Source: Sphingomonas panacis (GTDB lineage Bacteria; Pseudomonadota; Alphaproteobacteria; Sphingomonadales; Sphingomonadaceae). Taken from it: 64,000 nt of DNA. The notes under the pieces are model-generated. The model was not told the origin of the DNA, made no database searches, and saw nothing but the letters and a program-made list of their open reading frames with translations. The DNA lies in NCBI RefSeq assembly GCF_001717955.1, contig NZ_CP014168.1:310001-374000 (forward strand), read 5' to 3'. Position numbers and translations under genes: made by a program. Positions 17,887 to 25,719 of this stretch are shown one piece after another (within the stretch, counting starts at the first letter, position 1; every line of letters starts with the position of its first letter).

Positions 17887-18762
17887 ATGAGCGCGAACAT
17901 CATCGACGGCAAGGCGTTCGCACTGGGCTTGCGCGAACGCATCGCGGCGCAGGTCGCGAATTTCGTGGCGGCGGCAGGTCGCAAGCCCGGCCTCGCGGTC
18001 GTGCTGGTCGGCGAAGATCCGGCCTCCGCCGTCTATGTCCGCTCGAAGGGCAAAGCGACAGTCGCCGCCGGAATGGCGAGCTTTGAACATCGTCTTCCCG
18101 CCGATGTCGCGCAGGACGAGTTGCTCGCCCTGGTCGATACGCTCAACGCCGATCCGGCGGTGGACGGCATCCTCGTCCAACTGCCGCTGCCCGGGCATCT
18201 CGACGAACTCGCGGTGACGACGCGGATCGACCCCGACAAGGATGTCGACGGCTTCCATCCGGTCAACGCCGGGCGGCTCGCCACCGGGCTGGAGGGGTTC
18301 GTGCCCTGCACCCCGCTCGGCTGCGTGATGCTGCTCAAGGACCAGCTCGGCGATCTCACCGGGCTCGACGCGGTGGTGATCGGCCGATCGAACATCGTCG
18401 GCAAGCCGATGGCGCAATTGCTGCTCAAGGAAAGCTGCACCGTCACGATCGCCCATTCGCGCACGCGCGATCTGTCGAGCGTGGTCAAGCGTGCCGATAT
18501 CGTCGTCGCGGCCGTCGGGCGCGCTGAGATGGTCAAGGGCGAATGGATCAAACCCGGCGCGACCGTGATCGACGTCGGCATCAACCGTACCGCGACCGGA
18601 CTGGTCGGCGACGTCGATTTCGCGGGCGCGGCGAGCGTCGCCGGCGCGATCACGCCGGTGCCGGGCGGCGTCGGCCCGATGACGATCGCGGTGTTGCTCC
18701 GCAATACGCTCGTTTCCGCCGGACGCCGCGAGGGCGTCGCGATCGACGAGGTGGCGCTGTGA
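17887..18762 (+). CDS. folD: Bifunctional methylene-THF dehydrogenase/cyclohydrolase FolD
   Basis: 291 residues. Interconverts 5,10-methylene-THF, methenyl-THF and 10-formyl-THF with NADP. The active-site YVRSKGKA (Tyr...Lys) and the NADP Rossmann motif [17 protein letters not shown] are both present, with the C-terminal [11 protein letters not shown] signature. The ATG at 17887 follows the DUF167 stop by four bases; the stop overlaps the next gene by GTGA. It feeds the same folate pool used by the MetF-like and PurU proteins of the accessory island. Confidence 0.96.
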   Translation: MSANIIDGKAFALGLRERIAAQVANFVAAAGRKPGLAVVLVGEDPASAVYVRSKGKATVAAGMASFEHRLPADVAQDELLALVDTLNADPAVDGILVQLPLPGHLDELAVTTRIDPDKDVDGFHPVNAGRLATGLEGFVPCTPLGCVMLLKDQLGDLTGLDAVVIGRSNIVGKPMAQLLLKESCTVTIAHSRTRDLSSVVKRADIVVAAVGRAEMVKGEWIKPGATVIDVGINRTATGLVGDVDFAGAASVAGAITPVPGGVGPMTIAVLLRNTLVSAGRREGVAIDEVAL

Positions 18763-19352
18763 TCCTCACGCTGCTGCTCGCCGCCGCCATCCCGCAAACC
18801 GCCGTCGACGCCGAACTGGCCTTCGCCAAGGCGGCACGCGGCGAAGGCCAATGGACCGCATTCCGCCGCTTCGCCGCGCCCGACGCGGTGATGTTCGTGC
18901 CCGACGCGGTGAAGGCGCAGGAATGGCTCCAGAACCGCGACGATCCCGCTACCGCGACCCGCTGGCAGCCGGCGGTGAGCTATGTCTCGTGCGACGGCCA
19001 TTGGGCGGTCAACACCGGCGGCTGGCAGCGCCCGGATGGCACCAGCGGCTATTTCACGACGATCTGGCATCGCGGCAAGCGCCACTGGCGCTGGGTGTTC
19101 GATCACGGCGACACGACCGCGGCAGCGCGGATCATCCCGCCCAAGCCGGTCGTGCGGCATGCCGCCTGTAGCGGCAAGGGCGCCGGTACGTTCGGGGTCG
19201 ATGCCGATGCCGGTTTCGGGTCATCGGGCGACCAGACGCTCCGCTGGCGCTGGAACGTCACCTACACCAAGGGCCGCACCCTGTCGGTCGAATTGTGGGA
19301 CGGCGATCAATATCAGCGCGTCATCAACGACGTGGTCGCACCCCCACAATGA
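18759..19352 (+). CDS. Hypothetical exported protein, NTF2/SnoaL-like
   Basis: 197 residues from a GTG overlapping the folD stop by four bases. A short hydrophobic N-terminus ([15 protein letters not shown]) suggests export. Residues about 16-110 have the layout of a SnoaL/DUF4440-type alpha+beta barrel ([20 protein letters not shown], then [20 protein letters not shown]). The fold call is by pattern only. No catalytic residue can be named. Confidence 0.65.
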   Translation: MILTLLLAAAIPQTAVDAELAFAKAARGEGQWTAFRRFAAPDAVMFVPDAVKAQEWLQNRDDPATATRWQPAVSYVSCDGHWAVNTGGWQRPDGTSGYFTTIWHRGKRHWRWVFDHGDTTAAARIIPPKPVVRHAACSGKGAGTFGVDADAGFGSSGDQTLRWRWNVTYTKGRTLSVELWDGDQYQRVINDVVAPPQ

Positions 19353-19362
19353 CCGCCACATT

Positions 19363-19983
19363 ATGATCGAGCTGTTCGTCTCCGCCTTCATCACCTTCTT
19401 CGTGGTGATCGATCCGCTCGGCTGCGCGCCGATCTATGCCGGGCTCACCGCGACCGCGACGCCGATCCACGCCCGCGCGATGGCGATGCGCGCGGTGCTG
19501 GTGGCGGCGGCGATCCTGATCGTCTTCGCGCTGTTCGGTGAGAATCTGTTGCATGGCCTCGGCATCAGCCTCGCGAGTTTCCGCATCGCCGGCGGCATCA
19601 TGCTGTTCCTGATCGCGCTGGAAATGGTGTTCGAGAAGCGCACCGAACGCCGTGAGGACCGCGCCGCCAAGGTCGCCGCGACGCCGGAAGTCGAGGACGT
19701 GTCGATCTTCCCGATGGCGATGCCGATGATCGCCGGCCCCGGCTCGATCGCCTCGGTGATGCTGCTGATGAGCCGCAATGAAGGCATCGAGCGCAGCCTG
19801 GTGATCCTCGGCGCCTTGGCCACGATCCTGCTGCTGACGCTCACGGCCTTGCTGGCGGCGGGGCCGCTGATGCGCGTTCTCGGTGCCAAGATCGAAGCGG
19901 TGGTGACTCGCATCCTCGGCGTGCTGCTGGCGGCGCTGGCGGTGCAGTTCGTGATCGACGGGGTGAAGATCAGCCTGGGGTAA
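19363..19983 (+). CDS. MarC-family integral membrane protein
   Basis: 206 residues with six hydrophobic segments and the MarC/NAAT signatures FVVIDPLGCAPIYAGLT near the N-terminus and FPMAMPMIAGPGSIASVMLL in the middle. MarC proteins (PF01914) are inner-membrane proteins of unsettled function, originally but wrongly tied to multiple antibiotic resistance. The ATG at 19363 lies 10 bases after the preceding stop, so it probably closes the argB run. Confidence 0.9.
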   Translation: MIELFVSAFITFFVVIDPLGCAPIYAGLTATATPIHARAMAMRAVLVAAAILIVFALFGENLLHGLGISLASFRIAGGIMLFLIALEMVFEKRTERREDRAAKVAATPEVEDVSIFPMAMPMIAGPGSIASVMLLMSRNEGIERSLVILGALATILLLTLTALLAAGPLMRVLGAKIEAVVTRILGVLLAALAVQFVIDGVKISLG

Positions 19984-19998
19984 AGCCCACCCCCCTTC

Positions 19999-20080
19999 CC
20001 GTTCGTGCTGAGCCTGTCGAAGCACGTGCCCCACGTACAACGCTGCTTGGCCCGCACTTCGACACGCTCAGCGCGAACGG
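19999..20080. repeat. Dispersed GTTCG inverted repeat, copy 4
   Basis: CCGTTCGTGCTGAGCCTGTC pairs with CACGCTCAGCGCGAACGG across a short centre. It lies between the convergent marC-like and GT-C genes. Confidence 0.8.
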
Positions 20081-20101
20081 TCCTCGGTGATTCCGCTATG
20101 C

Positions 20102-21877
20102 TCAGTAGCTGATCCGCCACAACCTTAGCGGCGATTTCGCCGGCAGCGGCAGTTGCTCCAGCCATGCCGGCACCTTGCCGTGCGCGAGCTGGTCATAGAA
20201 TCCGCCCGGATGGCGCGACCGGTACTGGGTCGATTCGGCCATGTTCGGGCACACCAGAAGCAACGTCGCGCCGTGCCGCTTGGCGATCGCGCGGAACTCG
20301 GCCGGGCTGCGCGTGAAGGCGTGCTGCACGTCGAGGATCGCGTCGCCGTTGCGATGGTACGGCCCCGCCACCGCATCGTGATGCGTCAGCGTGATGAGGC
20401 GCGGCCCGAGATCGACGAAGGTGAAGATCGTCGTCGCCGGATAGCGATCGAGCGGGCGCAGCGCGCTGTTGGTGTTGCACGATCCGCCCGCGCGCATCAC
20501 CGTGGTCACGCGCGCGCTCGGGCGGGCGATCGGCAGATATTGGATCACATAGCCCGCGAACAGACCCGACACCAACAGGAACGCCGCGACCGTGCCGACC
20601 ACGCGCACCGCCATCCAGCGGCTGCCGAGGAGATGCGGAAACAGAATCCAGCCGAGCGCCACAGCACCCGGCACCGCGAGCATCTGCGCGCCCGGCCCGG
20701 CGCGCGCCTGCCACAGCAGCAACAGCGCCGCCATCGTCGTGAACAGCAGCACCGTCATCCAGCCGACGAACGAGGACTGCCGCCGCGCCTGCCACGTCGC
20801 CACGCACGCGCCGATCACCCCGATGATCGGCAGCGTGACCACGGGGATCGCGGTGCGCAGCGGATGCTGGTAGATCGGCTTGGCCTCACGCACATTGGCC
20901 AGCCAGTTTCGCGCCAGTTCGGGTGAAACCTGCTCGGGGCGGCCGAGGCATTGCGGGAAAACCAAGGCGAAGCCGGCGACGATCGCCAGCCCTGCCGCCA
21001 CCGCCAGCACCAGCCGTAGCGTGCGGTTCTGCGGGCTGAGCCGCGCGAGCAGGAACAGCAGCGCGCCCGCGACGATCATCACGCTCAGCCATACCGGCGT
21101 CAGCGCGTCGCAGCGCAGCACGCTGTTGGCGTAGGAGGCGAACCCGGCATAGCCCAGCGCACACCCGCCCGCGAGGCACAGCGCATAGGCGCTCATCCGT
21201 GGCGCCTCGGCGCGGTCCCACACCCAGCGCAGCGCGATGATCGCGCCCGCCCCGGCGCAGAACGGCAGCATCTCCAGCCCGATCGTCAGCGACACCGCGC
21301 TCGCCAGCCCGACGATCAGCCCGCCGCGCGCGCCCTTCGGGTCGGACAGCCCCGCCACTGTCAGGCTCAGCATCGCGAGCTGCCAGCCATGATGGTCGAT
21401 CCGCTCGGGCATGAACATCAGCATCGTCGCGGTGCAACACAGCAGGAACATGATCGCGAGCGGCCACGCGACCGGGCTCACCAGCCGCCGTACCGTTGCC
21501 GCCAGCCCCAGCATCGCGATGCTGAGCGGCAGCAGCGGCGCGATCCCGCACGCCAGCCGCTCGGCCCAGGCGGGTCCACAGAAGGGACGGAACAACAGGA
21601 TCATCCCCGCGATCGGCAGGTCGACGATTCGGCTCCAGTGCATGTTGAACCCGCCCGGCGGGTTCATCCGGTACTGGCGCAGATCGTACCAGCCCTGCCC
21701 GTTCAGCAGCGCACGCACCTGCATCAGCCGCATGTTGTCGTCGGTGTCGGGCAGCGACAGGAAGTGCATCTGAGCCCAGCGGTCGTGAAGGAACCACGCC
21801 GCGATCACCACCCAGGCGATCAGCGTCGGCCGGACCCAATAGTGATCGACCAAATCCTTGGGTCGCGCGCTAACCAT
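20102..21877 (-). CDS. Polytopic GT-C-like glycosyltransferase
   Basis: About 591 residues from the ATG at 21877. An N-terminal membrane helix is followed by a periplasmic loop with an acidic motif LPDTDDNMRLMQVRALLNGQ, where GT-C enzymes carry their catalytic acid. Many further membrane segments and a C-terminal periplasmic domain follow. GT-C enzymes use polyprenyl-phosphate sugars to modify lipids or polysaccharides. The divergent GtrA-like gene beside it, a polyprenyl-sugar flippase-type family, supports this. The exact family is not recognised. Confidence 0.65.
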   Translation of the reverse strand: MVSARPKDLVDHYWVRPTLIAWVVIAAWFLHDRWAQMHFLSLPDTDDNMRLMQVRALLNGQGWYDLRQYRMNPPGGFNMHWSRIVDLPIAGMILLFRPFCGPAWAERLACGIAPLLPLSIAMLGLAATVRRLVSPVAWPLAIMFLLCCTATMLMFMPERIDHHGWQLAMLSLTVAGLSDPKGARGGLIVGLASAVSLTIGLEMLPFCAGAGAIIALRWVWDRAEAPRMSAYALCLAGGCALGYAGFASYANSVLRCDALTPVWLSVMIVAGALLFLLARLSPQNRTLRLVLAVAAGLAIVAGFALVFPQCLGRPEQVSPELARNWLANVREAKPIYQHPLRTAIPVVTLPIIGVIGACVATWQARRQSSFVGWMTVLLFTTMAALLLLWQARAGPGAQMLAVPGAVALGWILFPHLLGSRWMAVRVVGTVAAFLLVSGLFAGYVIQYLPIARPSARVTTVMRAGGSCNTNSALRPLDRYPATTIFTFVDLGPRLITLTHHDAVAGPYHRNGDAILDVQHAFTRSPAEFRAIAKRHGATLLLVCPNMAESTQYRSRHPGGFYDQLAHGKVPAWLEQLPLPAKSPLRLWRISY

Positions 21878-21942
21878 GCAAAAAGCTTTCCACGTGTATC
21901 GGCGCGCTCTACTAGGCGCGACGCAAAGGGCAAGTGAACGCG

Positions 21943-22368
21943 ATGACATTGACAGGGCGGGTGGAAAACATGCGATCGAGCGGAATGCTCGGCCAGTTGA
22001 TCCGCTTCGGTATCGCCGGCGGCGTCTCGACGCTGATCTATTCGGCGGTCTATCTGCCCCTCACGCTCTACGTGTTCGAGCGGCACCATGCCGTCTACGC
22101 AGTGCCCTTCGCCTTCGCGGTGGCGGTGACGGCGGGCTATTTCCTGCACAGCCGCTGGAGCTTCAAAGGGCATGGCGCACGCGAAAGCGGCGGCACGCAA
22201 CAGGCCAAGTTCGTGATGGTTCAGGCATCCGGCATGGCGCTCAACGCGGTCATCACCTGGGTCGGCACCGCGTTGCTCGGCTATCCCGCCTGGGTGCCGT
22301 TGCTGCCTGCGGTCGCGCTGGCTACGATCTTCACCTTCATCCTCAATCGCTGGCTGGTATTCGGATAA
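21943..22368 (+). CDS. GtrA-family membrane protein
   Basis: About 141 residues with four hydrophobic helices and the GtrA hallmarks LIRFGIAGGVSTLIYSAVYL at the start and TFILNRWLVF at the end. The family is linked to flipping polyprenyl-phosphate sugars for surface polysaccharide modification. ATG at 21943 preferred; GTG at 21934 has a ribosome site that is too close. The stop overlaps the start of the next methyltransferase gene (TAATG), so the two are coupled. Confidence 0.88.
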   Translation: MTLTGRVENMRSSGMLGQLIRFGIAGGVSTLIYSAVYLPLTLYVFERHHAVYAVPFAFAVAVTAGYFLHSRWSFKGHGARESGGTQQAKFVMVQASGMALNAVITWVGTALLGYPAWVPLLPAVALATIFTFILNRWLVFG

Positions 22369-23096
22369 TGGACCGCATCGTTTACGACCGCATGGCGGCG
22401 CATGATTCGACGCACTGGTGGTATCGCGCGCGCCGCGACATCCTTGCCGATTTCCTCACGCGCGAAGGCCATCTGCCTAGGCACGCGCGCATTCTCGAGA
22501 TCGGCTGCGGCACCGGCCACAATCTGCCGATGCTCGCCCAGTTCGGGACGGTCGAGGCGATCGAGATCGATCCCGCCGCGCGCGAGATCGCGAGCCAGCG
22601 GCTCGGCAAGCCGGTCGGCGCCGCGCCGCTGCCCGCGCTGACCGGCGTGGAGCGCGGCGCCTATGATCTCGTCGCGGTGCTCGACGTGGTCGAGCATATC
22701 GAGGATGACGTGGCGGCGCTGAGGGCGATGGCCGAGTGCCTCAAGCCGGGCGGCAAGATCCTCATCACCGTGCCAGCGCACCAATGGCTGTGGAGCGCGC
22801 ACGACACCGTCAACCACCACCACCGCCGCTATTCCAAGGCGAGTCTCGCCAAGGCGATCGGTGCTGCAGGGTTGAAGTCGCGCAAGCTCGGCTATTTCAA
22901 CTCGCTGCTGTTCCCGCTCGCCGCCGCCTCGCGAATCGCCGGGCGGCTGACCGGCAAGGACGACAGCGACGATTCGCCGCCGCCCAAGCTGGTCAACACC
23001 GTGTTCGAAACGGTGTTCCGCTTCGAACGCCACCTCCTCGGCCGCGTGCCGTTGTCGCCGGGCGTCTCGATCGTGACATTGGCGTCGCCCAAATAA
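22368..23096 (+). CDS. Class I SAM-dependent methyltransferase
   Basis: 242 residues. SAM-binding motif I is ILEIGCGTGHNLPML (about 43-57), then IEIDP (motif II) and LDVVEHIEDDVAAL (motif IV). The middle has WLWSAHDTVNHHHRRYSK, typical of UbiE/Methyltransf_11 enzymes found in cell-envelope loci. Coupled to the GtrA gene, so it probably methylates a lipid-linked sugar or related envelope substrate. That substrate assignment is inference from context. Confidence 0.85.
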   Translation: MDRIVYDRMAAHDSTHWWYRARRDILADFLTREGHLPRHARILEIGCGTGHNLPMLAQFGTVEAIEIDPAAREIASQRLGKPVGAAPLPALTGVERGAYDLVAVLDVVEHIEDDVAALRAMAECLKPGGKILITVPAHQWLWSAHDTVNHHHRRYSKASLAKAIGAAGLKSRKLGYFNSLLFPLAAASRIAGRLTGKDDSDDSPPPKLVNTVFETVFRFERHLLGRVPLSPGVSIVTLASPK

Positions 23097-23101
23097 CCTC
23101 G

Positions 23102-23171
23102 CCGTTCGTCCCGAGCGAAGTCGAGGGATGATAGCGGAACGCAGGTGTCTCGACTTCGCTCGACACGAACG
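23102..23171. repeat. Dispersed GTTCG inverted repeat, copy 5
   Basis: GCGAAGTCGAG sub-type, near-identical in its arms to the copy at 9657-9733. It lies just upstream of era and may form a hairpin in the leader or in the 3' end of the preceding gene. Confidence 0.8.
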
Positions 23172-23210
23172 GGTGTGGTAATGGGGCCGAACATACCAGA
23201 AAGCATATTC

Positions 23211-24107
23211 ATGACCGATCAAACCTGTGGCCTCGTCGCCGTGCTCGGCGCGCCCAACGCGGGCAAGTCAACGCTCGTCAACGCGCTGGTCGGGCAGAAG
23301 GTCGCGATCGTCAGTCCCAAGGCGCAGACCACGCGCACCCGGCTGATGGGCGTCGCGATCGAGGGGGCCGCGCAAATCCTGCTGGTCGATACGCCCGGCA
23401 TCTTCGAACCCAAGCGCCGGCTCGATCGCGCGATGGTGCAGGCGGCGTGGGGCGGCACCGAAGGCGCCGACATCCTCGCGCTGGTGGTCGATGCCAAGGG
23501 GGGCCTCAAGGACAAGGTCACCGAAATCGCCGAGGCGATCGCGACGCGCCCTGAACCCAAATACCTGGTTCTCAACAAGGTCGATCTCGCCGACAAGGCC
23601 AAGCTGCTGCTCCACGCCGAGCGGCTGAACGGCCTCGCCCCGTTCGCCGAGACCTTCTTCGTCAGCGCCACGACCGGCGATGGCCTGCCCGAACTGAAGA
23701 CGCATCTGGCCAAGGCGATGCCGGCGGGGCCGTGGCATTATCCCGAGGATCAGGTCTCCGACGCGACCGAACGCGCGCTCGCCGCCGAGGTGACGCGCGA
23801 GCAGCTCTACCTCCAGCTCCACGCCGAACTGCCCTACGCCAGCGCGGTCGAGACCGAACAGTATAAGGAGCGCGAGGACGGCTCCGTCGAAATCCACCAG
23901 CAGATCCTCGTCGAACGCCCGACGCAACGCGCGATCGTGCTCGGCAAGGGCGGCACGCGCATCAAGGAAATCGGCGCGCGTGCCCGCGCCGAACTGAGCG
24001 GGATCATGGGCCGCCCGGTCCATCTCTACCTGCACGTCAAGGTCCGCCCCGGCTGGGACGACGAACGCGAGGTGTACCGCGACATGGGTCTCGACTGGGT
24101 GGACTGA
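23211..24107 (+). CDS. era: GTPase Era
   Basis: 298 residues. GTP-binding protein needed for 16S rRNA maturation and 30S assembly. G1 GAPNAGKST, G3 DTPGI, G4 NKVD and G5 SATTGDG are present, followed by the C-terminal KH domain with RAIVLGKGGTRIKEIGARAR. The longer frame begins inside a repeat element; the ATG at 23211 gives the standard Era start (LVAVLGAPNAGKS near residue 8). Confidence 0.96.
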   Translation: MTDQTCGLVAVLGAPNAGKSTLVNALVGQKVAIVSPKAQTTRTRLMGVAIEGAAQILLVDTPGIFEPKRRLDRAMVQAAWGGTEGADILALVVDAKGGLKDKVTEIAEAIATRPEPKYLVLNKVDLADKAKLLLHAERLNGLAPFAETFFVSATTGDGLPELKTHLAKAMPAGPWHYPEDQVSDATERALAAEVTREQLYLQLHAELPYASAVETEQYKEREDGSVEIHQQILVERPTQRAIVLGKGGTRIKEIGARARAELSGIMGRPVHLYLHVKVRPGWDDEREVYRDMGLDWVD

Positions 24108-24113
24108 ATTTTT

Positions 24114-24145
24114 CTCCCCTCCCTGGAAGCTTCCAGGGAGGGGAG
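24114..24145. repeat. Perfect 32-base palindrome after era
   Basis: CTCCCCTCCCTGGAAG followed by its exact complement makes a fully symmetric hairpin with essentially no loop, preceded by TTTTT. The T-run is on the wrong side for a plus-strand terminator of era. A dispersed palindromic element is more likely. Confidence 0.65.
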
Positions 24146-24203
24146 CGCGTCGATACGGACGTAATGGTTCCCAACCGGTCCGTTCCACGCTACCACCCGA
24201 TCA

Positions 24204-25349
24204 ATGACGGCCCCGCGTTTCGAGTTCACCATCAGCGCCACCGACGGCAAGGCGCGCACCGGCACCATCCAGATGCGGCGCGGCGAGATTCGCACCCCCG
24301 CCTTCATGCCGGTCGGCACCGCCGCGACCGTGAAGGCGATGAAGCCCGCCGACGTGCGTGCGGCCGGCGCCGACATCATCCTCGGCAACACCTATCATCT
24401 GATGCTGCGCCCCGGTGCCGAGCGTGTCGCGCGATTGGGCGGTCTGCATCGTTTCATGGGCTGGGACCGGCCGATCCTCACCGATTCGGGCGGCTATCAG
24501 GTGATGAGCCTGTCCGATCTCACCAAGCGGGACGAGAACGGCGTCACCTTCAAGAGCCACCTCGACGGCACGCGCCACACGCTCAGCCCCGAACGCTCGA
24601 TCGAGATTCAGCGGCTGCTCGGCTCGGACATCGTGATGGCGTTCGACGAACTGGTGCCGACCACCTCCACGCCGGAGGTGCAGGCCGCCGCGATGGCGCG
24701 ATCGATGCGGTGGGCGAAACGCAGCCGCGACGCCTTCGATGGCGGCGGCGAACACGCGGAAAACGCGGCGATCTTCGGCATTCAGCAGGGCGCGCTTGAC
24801 CAGACCTTGCGCGGCGACAGCGCCGCCACGCTGATCGACATCGGCTTTGACGGGTACGCGGTCGGCGGCCTCGCCGTCGGCGAGGGGCAGGAGGCGATGT
24901 TCGGCTGCCTCGATTTTGCGCCCGGCCAGCTTCCCGCCGACAAGCCCCGCTATCTGATGGGCGTCGGCAAGCCAGACGACATCGTCGGCGCGGTTGAGCG
25001 CGGCATCGACATGTTCGATTGCGTACTGCCGACCCGCTCGGGCCGCACCGGCCAGGCGTTCACGCGCGAAGGCCCGATCAACCTGCGCAACGCCAAATTC
25101 GCCGAGGATACCGGCCCGCTCGATCCCGCCTGCGCCTGCCCGGTCTGCGCGACATGGAACCGCGCCTATATTCACCATCTCGTGCGGGCCGGCGAAATTC
25201 TCGGCGCGATGCTGATGACCGAACACAACCTTTACTTCTACCAGGCGTTGATGGCCGACCTGCGCGATGCGACCGCGGCGGGCACGTTGACGGCGTTCGC
25301 GGATCGATTCAGATCGGAATATGGCCGACACAAAGAGAGGGTGACATGA
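24204..25349 (+). CDS. tgt: Queuine tRNA-ribosyltransferase
   Basis: 381 residues. Exchanges guanine-34 for the queuosine precursor in GUN tRNAs. TIM-barrel motifs [16 protein letters not shown], the nucleophile region [10 protein letters not shown], and the zinc site CACPVC...H (near 310-345) are all visible. It ends with an ATGA overlap into a 60-residue membrane-protein gene. Confidence 0.96.
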   Translation: MTAPRFEFTISATDGKARTGTIQMRRGEIRTPAFMPVGTAATVKAMKPADVRAAGADIILGNTYHLMLRPGAERVARLGGLHRFMGWDRPILTDSGGYQVMSLSDLTKRDENGVTFKSHLDGTRHTLSPERSIEIQRLLGSDIVMAFDELVPTTSTPEVQAAAMARSMRWAKRSRDAFDGGGEHAENAAIFGIQQGALDQTLRGDSAATLIDIGFDGYAVGGLAVGEGQEAMFGCLDFAPGQLPADKPRYLMGVGKPDDIVGAVERGIDMFDCVLPTRSGRTGQAFTREGPINLRNAKFAEDTGPLDPACACPVCATWNRAYIHHLVRAGEILGAMLMTEHNLYFYQALMADLRDATAAGTLTAFADRFRSEYGRHKERVT

Positions 25350-25528
25350 CCGACGAGCTCAACGAGATCGCAGCCGCGGCCCGCGACGCCAAGCGCGCGC
25401 GCGAAGCCGCCGCCGATTCGACCGTGTACAATCGCCAGAGCTGGCCGATCGTGCCGATCGCGATCGGCGTCGGCTCGGCCGCTCTGGCGGCGGCGTTCCT
25501 GTTCGTGAACAGCAGCCGCAAGAAGTAG
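25346..25528 (+). CDS. 60-residue single-span membrane protein
   Basis: Starts at an ATG overlapping the tgt stop by four bases. A charged N-terminal half rich in Ala, Arg and Glu is followed by one membrane helix (about 36-53, [20 protein letters not shown]) and a basic end (NSSRKK). Coupled to tgt; no domain recognised. Small proteins of this layout are common after tgt in sphingomonads, as far as I recall, but have no assigned role. Confidence 0.65.
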   Translation: MTDELNEIAAAARDAKRAREAAADSTVYNRQSWPIVPIAIGVGSAALAAAFLFVNSSRKK

Positions 25529-25540
25529 GGCAAAGTATCC

Positions 25541-25651
25541 TTCCCCGGCAGGGGAAGGCGACGGATGGGGAGGGCACGGTACCTTCGCGATCGTTCCGCG
25601 TCCGCCCCCTCCGTCAATGCTACGCGTGCCACCTCCCCCTCGCGGGTGAGG
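25541..25651. repeat. CCTTCCCCGGCAGGGGAAGG repeat block
   Basis: A short perfect hairpin (CCTTCCCC, loop GGCA region, GGGGAAGG) followed by complementary GGGGAGGGCACG...CGTGCCACCTCCCC arms makes a composite inverted repeat in the gap before the M16 protease. It is a different family from the GTTCG repeats. Confidence 0.6.
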
Positions 25652-25719
25652 ATTCACAGAGATTGACAGCGGCGGTCGCCCGGCGAACAGATAGCGCGTC
25701 CTGTTCGCCGGAGATGTTG